From NCBI GenBank assembly GCA_013178095.1, contig JABLXK010000005.1, forward strand, positions 117,388-181,387: a DNA stretch of 64,000 nucleotides, in the 5' to 3' direction. Below are positions 37,223 to 46,025 of this stretch, in pieces. The position numbers and the translations under genes are program-made. The notes below the pieces were generated by a model. The model ran no database searches. It saw only the letters and a list, made by a program, of their open reading frames with translations, and was not told where the DNA came from. The DNA comes from Anaerolineae bacterium. Lineage in GTDB: Bacteria > Chloroflexota > Anaerolineae > Anaerolineales > Anaerolineaceae. The first letter of the stretch is position 1, and the number at the start of each line of letters is the position of its first letter.

Positions 37223-38536
37223 TTACACCGTTGCGAGCATCGACCACGGGCCGGCCCAGGTGACCGTCACGTCCCTGACCTTGCCCAGCAGATTTTCATC
37301 CGTTTCGACAAAGACCAGCTTGTTGGTGGGCGTGCGCCCGCGCCAGCGGTTCTTCGCTTTGGCCTCAAACAGAACCGGCGTGGATTTTCCCAAATAAGTC
37401 TGGTTGATTTCGGCCGTGATCTGTTCCTGCAAATTCTCGATCACGCGGAAGCGGCGCCATTTTTCTTCGTCCGGCACATCGTCGGGCATGCTGCGCGCGG
37501 AAAGCGTTCCGGGGCGCGGGGAATAGCGCGCTACGTGCGTCATATCGGGGCGCACAAGGTTGAGCATATCCACCGAACGCTGGAATTGTTCTGCGCTTTC
37601 ACCCGGAAATCCCACGATCAGGTCAATGGCAATGGAAACCTGGGTGAAACGACTGCGGATCTGCTCCACCACCTTTAGATATTGGGCGGCTGTGTAACCC
37701 CGCCGCATGGCTTCCAGCACCCGGTCATCGCCAGCCTGGATGGGCAGTTCGAAATGCGGCATCACCTTGGGAAGCGCAGCCACCGTATCCAGCAACTCTT
37801 CGGTCATGTAATTGGGATGCGAGGTCAGAAAGCGGATGCGTTCCAGACCCTCGATCTCATGAATGCCGCGCAAAAGATCGCTCAGTGACGGGTAACCGGC
37901 TTGGTCGTGGCCGTAACGGTCCACGATTTGCCCCAGCAAGGTGATCTCTTTTACGCCCCGCACCGCCAGCGAGCGCGCATCCGAAAGGATTTCCTGCGGC
38001 GGGCGGCTGATCTCACGGCCGCGCTTGAGCGGGATCACGCAGTAACTGCAAGCATGCGAGCAGCCGAACACCACCGGCAGCATGGCTGAAACTTGTTTTC
38101 CATGGAAGGATTCCGGCAGCGTGTATGCAAACTCCTCGTCCAGAATATGGTCGATATATGCCCGGCGTGATTTTTCGGTTTCGCGGCCCTGGCCGGTGAT
38201 TTTTTCGATTAATGGGTATGGATCGGAGGGGCCGGAGAAAACGTCGACGTACGGAAAGCGCTTCTGCAGTGCCTCGTGCCCCCCCACGCCCACCAGGCAG
38301 CCCATCAAATTGATCAACAAGCCGGGCTTTTGTTGTTTCAGTTTTTTCAACGAGGATAATCGGCCAACGGCTTTATCCTCGGCGCTCTGGCGCACCACGC
38401 AGGTATTGAGCACGATCACGTCGGCATCTTCCACTTGGCGGCACTCCTGGTAACCCAGCCCTTCCAGCGCAGCCGAAACTCGCAGCGAATCGGCGCTGTT
38501 CATCTGACAGCCCTCGGTCCAGATATGGTATTTCAC
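37223..38536 (-). CDS. miaB: tRNA-2-methylthio-N6-dimethylallyladenosine synthase MiaB
   Basis: The 437-residue methylthiotransferase has the N-terminal UPF0004 domain with three cluster-binding Cys (WTEGCQMN, LNTCVVR, LMGCLVG). The radical SAM motif GCSHACSYCVIPLKRGRE follows, and a C-terminal TRAM domain (TPVLFEAKAKNRWRGRT). It would add a methylthio group to modified A37 of tRNA. I start it at GTG 38536 because homology begins there. TATAAT lies 7 nt upstream without a Shine-Dalgarno, so it may be leaderless. It is divergent from the C39/TPR gene, 76 nt away. Confidence 0.9.
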   Translation of the reverse strand: MKYHIWTEGCQMNSADSLRVSAALEGLGYQECRQVEDADVIVLNTCVVRQSAEDKAVGRLSSLKKLKQQKPGLLINLMGCLVGVGGHEALQKRFPYVDVFSGPSDPYPLIEKITGQGRETEKSRRAYIDHILDEEFAYTLPESFHGKQVSAMLPVVFGCSHACSYCVIPLKRGREISRPPQEILSDARSLAVRGVKEITLLGQIVDRYGHDQAGYPSLSDLLRGIHEIEGLERIRFLTSHPNYMTEELLDTVAALPKVMPHFELPIQAGDDRVLEAMRRGYTAAQYLKVVEQIRSRFTQVSIAIDLIVGFPGESAEQFQRSVDMLNLVRPDMTHVARYSPRPGTLSARSMPDDVPDEEKWRRFRVIENLQEQITAEINQTYLGKSTPVLFEAKAKNRWRGRTPTNKLVFVETDENLLGKVRDVTVTWAGPWSMLATV

Positions 38537-38543
38537 GCCCGCG

Positions 38544-38606
38544 ATTATATCAGCAATTCGGACAATAATAATCGCATTTAGAAAAGGCCGACCCTTATAG
38601 TACAAT
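38544..38606. promoter_or_regulatory. Divergent leaderless-type promoters of miaB and the C39/TPR gene
   Basis: The minus-strand TATAAT (38544-38549) is 7 nt from the miaB GTG. The plus-strand TACAAT (38601-38606) is 6 nt from the C39/TPR ATG. Both would place transcription start at or next to the first base of the start codon. Confidence 0.5.
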
Positions 38607-38612
38607 AGCGCC

Positions 38613-39917
38613 ATGCCAATTCCCGAATTTTTGCCTTACCGGCGGAAAAAAAGCCGGTTTGGGGTTTTCATGGTAGCCTTCGTGGTTCTCGTCATCGCAG
38701 GGCTGCTGCTTTACCAAATTCCTTACATTCACCGCCGGGCAAGCTGGCGTTTGGATATCGCGTACACCTATGTGCGCATGCTATTGAATCCGGCTCACAA
38801 ACTGCCAACGCCTGAGCAACTGCCCACACCGGCTGTCGAGGTCCAATCTGCCGGAGGGCCGCCGACAGCTTCGCCGGAACCATCGCCGACTCCACTGCCC
38901 AGCCCAACGCCCATGCGCACCGCCACGCCCACCCTGGTGCCCACCCCCATCCCGGGCGTGGTCCAGCTTCCACCGCCGGCTTATGACGAAGCCCGCGACA
39001 AGCAGGACGTGAACAATTGCGGGCCGGCCACCCTGGCGCTCTACCTGCGCTTCTTCGGTTGGAGCGGGAATCAGCACGATATCGCCAAAATCATCAAACC
39101 CGAATCCGACGACCGCAACGTGAACGTGGATGAGATCACATACTACGTGCGCAATTACAGCGGCTGGTTGAACGCGGAATTCCGCGTGGGCGGCACGCCG
39201 GAACGCCTGAAAGAGATCCTGGCCGCCGGCATCCCGGTGATGATCGAGGAATCTTTCACGGTCGACCGGAAATACTGGCCTGAAGACGATTTATGGGCTG
39301 GCCATTACCTGTTGATCACCGGCTACGACGACGCCAATCAGGTTTTCACCGCGCACGATAGCGAGCTGGGACCCAACCAAAAGATCCTGTATGACGATTT
39401 GAACGCTAAATGGCAGTCATTCAACCGCGTGTACATCATGGTGTACCCGCCGGACATGGAACCGGTCATCCAGAGCATCCTGGGCGATGATTGGGATAAC
39501 GATCTCAACCGCCAGCACGCGCTGGAAGCGGCCGAGCAGGAGACGCAGGACAATCCGCAAAACGCGTTTGCCTGGTTCAACCTGGGCACCAATCTCACCT
39601 ATTTCGAGCGGTATAGTGAAGCCGCCAGCGCCTACGATACCGCCCGCACACTCGGTCTGCCGCAGCGCATGCTGCGCTACCAGTTCGGTCCGTTCATCGC
39701 CTATTTCCACTCGATGCGCACCGACGATCTGCTGACACTGACCAAGTACGCACTGGAAATTTCGCGTACTTCGGAAGAGGCCATGCTGTGGCGCGGCTGG
39801 GCGTTTTACCGCCAGGGCGACAAGGGCACCGCGCTGAAATATTTCCGCGACGCTTTGCGCATCCATCCGGATTACGAGGAAGCCAGGCTGGCGATCGAAA
39901 CTGTGCAGAATAATTAA
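38613..39917 (+). CDS. Membrane protein with C39-like peptidase and TPR domains
   Basis: The 434-residue protein has a cytoplasmic basic N-terminus, one membrane helix (FMVAFVVLVIAGLLLYQI), and a long Pro/Thr/Ser linker (about 70-125). A C39-like papain fold follows, with Cys in NNCGPATLALYLRFFGW, His in WAGHYLLITGYDD and Asp in AHDSELG. Two or three TPR units follow (AFAWFNLGTNLTYFERYSEA, AMLWRGWAFYRQGDKGTALKYF). It should sit outside the membrane and process or bind peptides. TACAAT lies 6 nt before the ATG and no Shine-Dalgarno is visible. The HAD gene follows after 3 nt. Confidence 0.82.
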   Translation: MPIPEFLPYRRKKSRFGVFMVAFVVLVIAGLLLYQIPYIHRRASWRLDIAYTYVRMLLNPAHKLPTPEQLPTPAVEVQSAGGPPTASPEPSPTPLPSPTPMRTATPTLVPTPIPGVVQLPPPAYDEARDKQDVNNCGPATLALYLRFFGWSGNQHDIAKIIKPESDDRNVNVDEITYYVRNYSGWLNAEFRVGGTPERLKEILAAGIPVMIEESFTVDRKYWPEDDLWAGHYLLITGYDDANQVFTAHDSELGPNQKILYDDLNAKWQSFNRVYIMVYPPDMEPVIQSILGDDWDNDLNRQHALEAAEQETQDNPQNAFAWFNLGTNLTYFERYSEAASAYDTARTLGLPQRMLRYQFGPFIAYFHSMRTDDLLTLTKYALEISRTSEEAMLWRGWAFYRQGDKGTALKYFRDALRIHPDYEEARLAIETVQNN

Positions 39918-39920
39918 ACC

Positions 39921-40643
39921 ATGAGCGAAACCGGCAGCCTGGATTTTAGCAGAGTACGTGCGGTCATCTTCGACATCGACGGCACATTAAGCGATTCCGA
40001 TGATCAAATGGTCCAAAAAGTAAAAGGCTGGCTGAAACCGCTGCGCTTCATGCTGCCCCCGCGTAAACGCCAGGCTTTCGCCCGTTGGTTGGTGATGGCA
40101 ATGGAATCCCCCGGAAATTTCCTTTATAACCTTTTTGACCGGTTGTCTCTGGACAGTTTGATGATGCGCTGGATGAACTGCCTGACCCGCAACCGGAAAA
40201 ATCGACCGCGCAAGTATCGCATCATCCCGGGCGTCGAGGAAATGCTGCGGGAAATGGCCAACGGTCTACCGCTGGCCATCGTCAGCGCGCGCGACGAGGA
40301 AAGCAGCCTGGCATTCGTGCGCCAATTCAGGCTCGAACCGCTTTTCGGGGTTATCGTGACCTCCCAAACCTGTGAACATACCAAACCTTTTCCCGAACCG
40401 CTGCTGTACGCCGCGCAAAAATTGAATATTCAACCGGAACATTGCCTGATGGTGGGCGACACCACCGTGGATATCCGCGCCGCGCGGCTGGCGGGTATGC
40501 AATCACTGGGTGTGTTATGCGGGTTTGGTACGCGCCGCGAGCTGCTGCGCGCCGGGGCGGACCACATCCTCGATTCCACCGCGCAATTGATCGAGCACAT
40601 GCGCGAACGGATTCAAGAACTCCATAGAGAGAAATTGGCGTAG
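39921..40643 (+). CDS. HAD-superfamily phosphatase
   Basis: The 240-residue hydrolase has all four HAD motifs. AVIFDIDGTLSDSDD holds the nucleophile and acid Asp, LAIVSARDE the motif II Ser, HTKPFPEPLLYAA the Lys, and CLMVGDTTVDIRAARLAG the acidic motif IV. A helical cap of about 75 residues lies between motifs I and II. It resembles phosphoglycolate-phosphatase/PpaX-like enzymes, but the substrate is open. It follows the C39/TPR gene with a 3-nt gap. Confidence 0.85.
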   Translation: MSETGSLDFSRVRAVIFDIDGTLSDSDDQMVQKVKGWLKPLRFMLPPRKRQAFARWLVMAMESPGNFLYNLFDRLSLDSLMMRWMNCLTRNRKNRPRKYRIIPGVEEMLREMANGLPLAIVSARDEESSLAFVRQFRLEPLFGVIVTSQTCEHTKPFPEPLLYAAQKLNIQPEHCLMVGDTTVDIRAARLAGMQSLGVLCGFGTRRELLRAGADHILDSTAQLIEHMRERIQELHREKLA

Positions 40644-40672
40644 TTTAGAATAGATGTTGATTTGCGAACCAG

Positions 40673-41572
40673 CTAACCGGGAAACTCGCCGGGGTTGGTG
40701 ATCTTGCGGAAGGCGATCTCATTGCCTGCCTGCAGCGCCTCGCCGGGGGAAGCACCCGCCAGGATGGCTTTCAGAAAGCCCGCGTTGAAACAATCCCCCG
40801 CGCCGGTGGCGGCCAGCGCCGCAGCAGCCGTGTTCTGCACGGCCGGCAGCGATACCGAATGCCCGGCATCCGTGTAGCGGCTGCCGCGTTCTCCCATTTT
40901 CAGGATCAACGCCCCGCAGCCCAGCGCGAGCAGCGCGCCCACTTGCGCATCCGGCGGCTGGTCGCCGGCCAGCTGGCGCAATTCAAGCTCGTTCGGTAGC
41001 AGATAATTCACGTCCGGCAGGAAGCTCAGGATCTTTTCGCGCGCTTCGGCCGAGCTGCACACCCCGGGGTCGAGACTGGCGCTGAGGCCAGCCTGCCGGG
41101 CGCGCCCAAGGATACGCCGGACAGCATGGAATTGATCCTCGCCGGCCAGCGTGTATCCCGATATATGCAGGTGCTTGAAATTTGCCAAATCAGGGATGAT
41201 CTCATCCGCCGGCAGCGGCAAGGCATTGGCGCCTCGGCTGCCAAAAGTGGTTTGGCTTCCGCCCGGCGTGGCCACCAGCATGAAAAAACCGGTCTGCTGA
41301 TCGGCCAGCCGGCGTATAAAACGGCAGTCCGTTCCGGTCGATGCGATGCGGCCAAGCGACCAATCACCCAGCACGTCGCTGCCCAGGTTGCCCGCCAGCG
41401 CAGTGGCGCATCCCAGGCGGCTGAGCGTCATGGCGGTCATGCAGCCGGAACCACCCAGGCGGAAATTGGCATGTTCCGCATGTGTGCGCCCGCCCTCCGG
41501 CGGATAAAGCGGCGTTTGCAGGCTGAAATCGATGTTGATGTCACCCAGTACCAGGCAGGTCAGCGGCTGCAT
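40673..41572 (-). CDS. PfkB-family carbohydrate or nucleoside kinase
   Basis: The 299-residue sugar kinase has CLVLGDINIDFSLQTP, the substrate motif NFRLGGSGCMTAMTLSRLGC, and the catalytic AALAATGAGDCFNAGFLKAIL with the GAGD anion hole and catalytic Asp. The motif LPNELELRQLAG is typical. It starts 1 nt after the BtpA-family gene, so the two are coupled. Pairing of a BtpA/SgcQ-like barrel with a PfkB kinase points to a small sugar-phosphate or nucleoside pathway. Confidence 0.87.
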   Translation of the reverse strand: MQPLTCLVLGDINIDFSLQTPLYPPEGGRTHAEHANFRLGGSGCMTAMTLSRLGCATALAGNLGSDVLGDWSLGRIASTGTDCRFIRRLADQQTGFFMLVATPGGSQTTFGSRGANALPLPADEIIPDLANFKHLHISGYTLAGEDQFHAVRRILGRARQAGLSASLDPGVCSSAEAREKILSFLPDVNYLLPNELELRQLAGDQPPDAQVGALLALGCGALILKMGERGSRYTDAGHSVSLPAVQNTAAAALAATGAGDCFNAGFLKAILAGASPGEALQAGNEIAFRKITNPGEFPG

Positions 41573-41573
41573 A

Positions 41574-42434
41574 TTATCGCGCAGTCTCCACTGCTGCCAT
41601 GAAGCGCTTAACTTTTTCGATGTCCACCGGTTTCTCGGGGTGTCCCTCTTCTTTCATGCCGAAGCCTACGATGCAGCCATCGGCATATTTAAAGAACTCG
41701 GCTACGTTGGCCTCGGTCATGCCGCTGCCCATCAGGATCGGGCGGCCTTTGGCCAGTTCCCTGGCCTGGCGCACCTTGTCCACGCTGGGTGCATCGCCGG
41801 TCATGCGGCCGGAGATGATAAGCGCGTCGGCCAGGTAGAATTCGGTCCATTCGATATGGGTGGCTAGGTCGATGCCCGGGAAACGTACGGAATGTTTCTT
41901 GTCCACGTCGCAAAAGAGCTTGACGTTTTCGGCCTGAGCCGCCTTGCGCGCTGCGAGCAGTTCGCGCGCACAGCCGTGGTCAAATTCGCCGGTATCCCAT
42001 ACGCCCGCGCCGGTCAGCATGCACACGCGGATGAAACTGGCGCCGCTGGCTATGGCGATGCCCAGGCAGACCCGCCCGCCGTTGTGCACCACGTTGATGC
42101 CCACCGGCACGTTCACCGCCTTGACCACCTCGGCGGCAGCCACCGCCTGGGCGCACATCTGCTCAGGCGCCACATCCGTGCCGACCGCGAAGGGCAAATC
42201 CCACATGTTCTCCACGATCAATCCATCCACGCCGCCTTCCACCAGGGTGCGCGCGTCGCGCAGGGCGAAATCGATGATCTGCTGCATGCCGTATCCGGTA
42301 TAACCCAGCGAACCGGGCAGTGGCGGCAGATGCACCATGCCAATCACCGGTTTGGGATTTTTAAATATCTCGCCCAGGCTGTTCATGCGGTAGCTGTTCA
42401 TTTCCTGGCGCCACATTTCCACTTTTTCAGTCAT
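41574..42434 (-). CDS. BtpA/SgcQ family TIM-barrel protein
   Basis: The 286-residue protein matches the BtpA family: KPVIGMVHLPPLPGSLGY near the N-terminus, GVDGLIVENMWDLPF, VPVGINVVHNGG and ADALIISGRMTGDAPS. BtpA was linked to photosystem I stability in cyanobacteria, but most bacterial members, such as SgcQ, sit with sugar genes and look like metabolic TIM-barrel enzymes. GGAGGTCGAAATG gives a strong start at 42434. It leads the pair with the PfkB kinase. Confidence 0.87.
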   Translation of the reverse strand: MTEKVEMWRQEMNSYRMNSLGEIFKNPKPVIGMVHLPPLPGSLGYTGYGMQQIIDFALRDARTLVEGGVDGLIVENMWDLPFAVGTDVAPEQMCAQAVAAAEVVKAVNVPVGINVVHNGGRVCLGIAIASGASFIRVCMLTGAGVWDTGEFDHGCARELLAARKAAQAENVKLFCDVDKKHSVRFPGIDLATHIEWTEFYLADALIISGRMTGDAPSVDKVRQARELAKGRPILMGSGMTEANVAEFFKYADGCIVGFGMKEEGHPEKPVDIEKVKRFMAAVETAR

Positions 42435-42578
42435 TTCGACCTCCGTAAATTTGGATTAATTGTAAAGGATAGTGGCAAATTTGGCTGAATGATCTCGCGG
42501 CGCGGGCTCTCCAAACAATGAAACGGCCGGCGGGTGTTCCATGATAAAATCCAGCCAATCATTTTTGGAGAGAACAGT

Positions 42579-44363
42579 ATGTCAGAACCCGTCTTAGTCG
42601 CAGTCGCCTGGCCTTACGCCAACGCAGAAATCCACGTGGGCAACCTGGTCGGTTCCTACCTGCCAGCCGATATCTATGCCCGCTATCAGCGTCTGAAAGG
42701 CAACCGCGTATTGATGGTTTCCGGCACCGATTCACACGGCACGCCCATCACCGTGCGGGCTGAAGCGGAAAACCGCACCCCGCTGGATATTTATCGGAGT
42801 TTCCACGCCGGCTTTTTGGAGCTTTTCCAGAAGTTAGGCTTGACCTACGACCTGTTCACCTCCACGCATACCGAAAATCACTTTAAAGTCTCGCAGGCCA
42901 TGTTCAGCGCGCTGCTTAAAAACGGCTTTATGTACAAGGAAAGCCAATTGCAATGGTATTCGCCCAAACAAGCGCGCTTCCTGCCCGACCGCTACGTGGA
43001 AGGCACCTGCTACATTTGCGGATATACCAACGCGCGCAGCGACCAATGCGACAAGTGCGGCAATTTGCTCGACCCCACCAAATTGATCGACCCGCGCACG
43101 CGCATCGACGGCTCGACTCCCGAGCTGCGCGAAACCGAGCATTTCTTCCTCGATCTGAGCAAGCTGCAGCCGGACATCGAGGCTTTTCTTAAAGAACGCG
43201 CATCTTACTGGCGGCCGAACGTGCTGCGCCAGTCGCTGGGCCAGATCCAGAGCGAAGGACTGCGCGGCCGCCCCATCACCCGCGACCTGGAATGGGGCAT
43301 CCCTGTGCCGGTGGAAGGCTGGGAAGGCAAGTGCTTGTATGTCTGGTTCGAAGCGGTCATCGGCTACCTTTCCGCGGCGATCGAATGGAGCCAGCTGCAA
43401 GGTCAGCCGGACGCCTGGCGCGATTGGTGGAAAGACCAGCGAAGCAAAGTGCTGTATTTCATAGGCAAAGACAATATCCCCTTCCATGCCATCATTTGGC
43501 CGGCGGAGCTGCTGGGCGCCGGGAAAGCCTTTGACGAGGTTTTCGGATGCAGCGACCAGGCTGATTTCGTGCTGCCCTACGACGTGCCCGCCAACGAGTT
43601 CCTTAATTTGGAGGGGCAAAAGATTTCCGGCAGCCGCAACTGGGCAGTTTGGGGCCTCGATTTTCTCACGCGTTACGATCCCGATCCCCTGCGCTACTAC
43701 CTCACCACCATCATGCCCGAAGCGCACGATTCCGATTGGGACTGGAACGAGTTCTACCATCACAACAACGACGAACTGGTGGCAACCTGGGGCAACCTGG
43801 CCAACCGCGTGCTCTCTTTTGCCTACAAACATTGGGAAGGCGTGGTGCCCGATCCCGGGGAACTGGAAAAAGAAGATCAAGACCTGCTGGAGCAGGTCGA
43901 AAAAGGCTTCGATACGGTCGGCCGGGAACTGGAAGCTGTGCACCTGCGGGCCGCGCTGGGCGAGGCCATGCGCCTGGCCAGCGAGGTGAACAAGTACCTC
44001 GATCAGACCGCCCCCTGGTTCACCATCAAGAGCGACAAAGCCAGGGCCGGGCGCGCGATCTTCACGGCCATGAAAGCCATCGACTCGCTCAAGATCCTGT
44101 TCGCGCCCTTCATTCCCTTCAGCAGCGAAAAATTACACACCTATCTTGGGCATGCGGGCCAGTTGTTCGGTGAGCAGTATACGCAGGAAGTTGAAGATAC
44201 CCTCGGAAGCCACACAGCGCTATTCTACAACCCCGAAAAAGCCGGCGGTAAATGGCAGCCCAGCAGCCTGCAGGCTGGCAGCCGCTTCAACGCGCCCAGC
44301 CCGTTATTCAAGAAGCTGGACGAAAAGATTGTCAATGAAGAGCGCCTGCGGTTGGGGCAATAA
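42579..44363 (+). CDS. metG: Methionyl-tRNA synthetase
   Basis: The 594-residue class I synthetase has VAWPYANAEIHVGNLVGSYL with the HIGH-like HVGN, and a zinc knuckle of two CxxC pairs (CYICGYTNARSDQCDKC). The KMSKS loop is present as GQKISGSRNWAVW. A helical anticodon-binding domain follows (NNDELVATWGNLANRVLSF). It lacks the C-terminal tRNA-binding OB domain found in longer MetRS. I chose ATG 42579 after GGAGAG. KISxSRNWAVW occurs in some other bacterial MetRS, so the altered loop need not mean loss of activity. Confidence 0.95.
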   Translation: MSEPVLVAVAWPYANAEIHVGNLVGSYLPADIYARYQRLKGNRVLMVSGTDSHGTPITVRAEAENRTPLDIYRSFHAGFLELFQKLGLTYDLFTSTHTENHFKVSQAMFSALLKNGFMYKESQLQWYSPKQARFLPDRYVEGTCYICGYTNARSDQCDKCGNLLDPTKLIDPRTRIDGSTPELRETEHFFLDLSKLQPDIEAFLKERASYWRPNVLRQSLGQIQSEGLRGRPITRDLEWGIPVPVEGWEGKCLYVWFEAVIGYLSAAIEWSQLQGQPDAWRDWWKDQRSKVLYFIGKDNIPFHAIIWPAELLGAGKAFDEVFGCSDQADFVLPYDVPANEFLNLEGQKISGSRNWAVWGLDFLTRYDPDPLRYYLTTIMPEAHDSDWDWNEFYHHNNDELVATWGNLANRVLSFAYKHWEGVVPDPGELEKEDQDLLEQVEKGFDTVGRELEAVHLRAALGEAMRLASEVNKYLDQTAPWFTIKSDKARAGRAIFTAMKAIDSLKILFAPFIPFSSEKLHTYLGHAGQLFGEQYTQEVEDTLGSHTALFYNPEKAGGKWQPSSLQAGSRFNAPSPLFKKLDEKIVNEERLRLGQ

Positions 44364-44379
44364 TTTTTCGAAGTGATTT

Positions 44380-44680
44380 CTCGAGGAGTATACCTTTGCG
44401 CTACGCTAAGGGGCGACAACGAAGCGATCTCAGGGCGTGGGATTGCTTTGCCCGCTTTCAGCGGGCTTGCAAAATCATTCTTAGTTGCTTTCGCGAGGAG
44501 CAAAGCAACAATTGCGCAGCATCCCCGCACGGGAATCGAATTCGGGGCATGAGATTGCTTCACCCTGCTTACGCAGAGTTCGCAAATACACTCAGTCTGC
44601 CTTCGCGAGGAGCGTAGCGACGTGGCGATCTCGTTCCCGAGATTGCTTCGCCCACTTTTAGTGGACTCGCAAAGGTAATG
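44380..44680. repeat. Array of degenerate palindromic repeats after metG
   Basis: Three copies of a GAGATTGCTTCG core start at 44439, 44551 and 44639. Each is followed by a small hairpin (for example CCCGCTTTCAGCGGG and CCACTTTTAGTGG) and CTCGCAAA. Between them are inverse-sense arms such as TTTCGCGAGGAGCAAAGCAAC and a GCGATCTC box. This looks like a decayed tandem of about 90-110 nt imperfectly palindromic elements, related to the copy at 14880. No gene is supported between 44364 and 44850. Confidence 0.75.
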
Positions 44681-44688
44681 CCTCTATC

Positions 44689-44720
44689 AAAAAAGTTCCC
44701 CACTTCAGGGAACTTTTTTT
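44689..44720. terminator. Bidirectional terminator between metG and bfr
   Basis: AAAAAAGTTCCC (44689-44700) pairs perfectly with GGGAACTTTTTT (44708-44719). T runs follow in both directions, so it can serve metG and, on the other strand, bfr. Confidence 0.85.
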
Positions 44721-44850
44721 CTTTACGCAAAAACGTTGAATTTCGTTTCACTCAACCTGACCTTATATCCGATGTTTACCGGTAAGTTGGGTTGGAAATA
44801 CACCAATCCATCAAAAGGCGGGGGGAGTTAGTTGTTTTTAAATCCGAATT

Positions 44851-45324
44851 TTATTCTTCCTTGACCTGTTGAGCCAGGTAGTTCTGGATGCCAACCTGTT
44901 TGATCTGGTCTTGCTGGGCTTCCAGCCAATCGATGTGAGCTTCCTCATCCTTTAAGATAGCTTTAAGAAGCTGCTCGGTGCCGTGATCGTCCACGCTGCA
45001 AGCCAGTTTGATGCCGTCGTTATAGGATTTGATCGCCCCGAATTCGGCATCCCAGTCGTTGGCTAACTGTTTTTCAACCGCGCTGCCGATCATAATTTTC
45101 TTCAAGTTGCTGACAACCGGTGTGCCTTCCAGAAACAGGATACGCGAGATCAATTGTTCGGCATGCTTCATCTCGTCGATGGCGCGTTTCTCAACAGATT
45201 CCGCCAGGCGGGTATACGCCCAGTTATCGTCCATTTCCGCATGCACCATGTACTGGTTGACCGCGGTCAGCTCGTCCGATAACAGATCGTTCAGCTTTTC
45301 CAGTAATTTCTCGTTTCCTTTCAT
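44851..45324 (-). CDS. bfr: Bacterioferritin
   Basis: The 157-residue iron-storage protein is full length. The ferroxidase ligands are present: Glu in LLSDELTAVNQY, Glu and His in IDEMKHAEQ, and Glu and His in LKDEEAHIDWLE. The Met before KHAE corresponds to the heme-binding Met52 of E. coli Bfr, so heme binding between subunits is likely. It stores iron as ferric mineral and limits oxidative damage. GGAGG lies 4 nt before the ATG. Confidence 0.94.
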   Translation of the reverse strand: MKGNEKLLEKLNDLLSDELTAVNQYMVHAEMDDNWAYTRLAESVEKRAIDEMKHAEQLISRILFLEGTPVVSNLKKIMIGSAVEKQLANDWDAEFGAIKSYNDGIKLACSVDDHGTEQLLKAILKDEEAHIDWLEAQQDQIKQVGIQNYLAQQVKEE

Positions 45325-45397
45325 TTTTCCTCCGTCGGTAGTTGAATTTATATACTCATTATAGCATTTGCACCAATTAAGAGTTTATTGCTCTGAT

Positions 45398-45622
45398 TTA
45401 GAAAATCCCGCGCACCATCAACAGGAATCCAAAGACGATCATCGGGACCCCAAGCGGAGCGGCAATCAGCGTGAGGGTCAACACCGCGCCGGCGATCATG
45501 ATGGCCAAGCCAATGACAGCCGCCACCAGCCGTCCGGTCAGTCGCAGGATCCATTCGATCAGCTCAAAAACTGCCCGCACGGGCCAAAAAATCCAGGGGG
45601 TGTGCTGATAATTATTGTGCAT
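45398..45622 (-). CDS. Small two-helix membrane protein
   Basis: I do not recognise the family. The 74-residue protein has an N-terminal HNNYQHTPWIFWPV, an amphipathic stretch (FELIEWILRLTGRL) and two hydrophobic helices (VAAVIGLAIMIAGAVLTLTLI and VPMIVFGFLLMVRGIF). GAGGAAAA precedes the ATG. It is divergent from the PspC gene. Together they could form an envelope-stress module, but this is inference. Confidence 0.7.
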   Translation of the reverse strand: MHNNYQHTPWIFWPVRAVFELIEWILRLTGRLVAAVIGLAIMIAGAVLTLTLIAAPLGVPMIVFGFLLMVRGIF

Positions 45623-45743
45623 TTTTCCTCTTTTCCATGTTCATATACGGGATTGATGTAAAAAAGTTGTAATACCTTAAAAATCAGAAACCGGATATTA
45701 AAAACCACGTATATGTTATAGAATATCGAGATAGGAGAATGAA

Positions 45744-45941
45744 ATGTCCAACAATGATGTGAAGCGACTGTACCGCTCCAGGGATAATCGCATGATCGCC
45801 GGGGTTTGCGCCGGTTTGGCCACCTACGTGGATATCGATCCAACCATCGTACGCTTGCTGTTCGTACTGGGTCTATTCGCGGGCGGAGCCACCTTCTGGG
45901 CTTACCTGGTGATGATGTTGATCGTTCCCGAGGAACCATAA
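45744..45941 (+). CDS. PspC-domain membrane protein
   Basis: The 65-residue protein is almost entirely a PspC domain: KRLYRSRDNRMIAGVCAGLATYVDIDPTIVRLLFVLG followed by a second hydrophobic helix ending MLIVPEEP. PspC proteins sit in the inner membrane and respond to envelope stress. TAGGAGA lies 8 nt before the ATG. A strong terminator follows at 45962. Confidence 0.9.
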   Translation: MSNNDVKRLYRSRDNRMIAGVCAGLATYVDIDPTIVRLLFVLGLFAGGATFWAYLVMMLIVPEEP

Positions 45942-45961
45942 CCTATGTGCGAATCGTCATG

Positions 45962-45989
45962 AAAACCGGCCGTCAACAGGCCGGTTTTT
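45962..45989 (+). terminator. Terminator after the PspC gene
   Basis: AAAACCGGCC (45962-45971) pairs perfectly with GGCCGGTTTT (45979-45988) around a 7-nt loop and ends in a T run. On the minus strand it may also stop transcripts that run past the opposite-strand FkbM gene. Confidence 0.85.
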
Positions 45990-46025
45990 GTGTTTTACGA
46001 TGATCCTCAAAGCGCGCACTGCCGC

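Noticed and set aside
44364..44850. Short frames within the repeat array after metG
   Set aside because: They fall entirely in palindromic repeats and have no ribosome sites.
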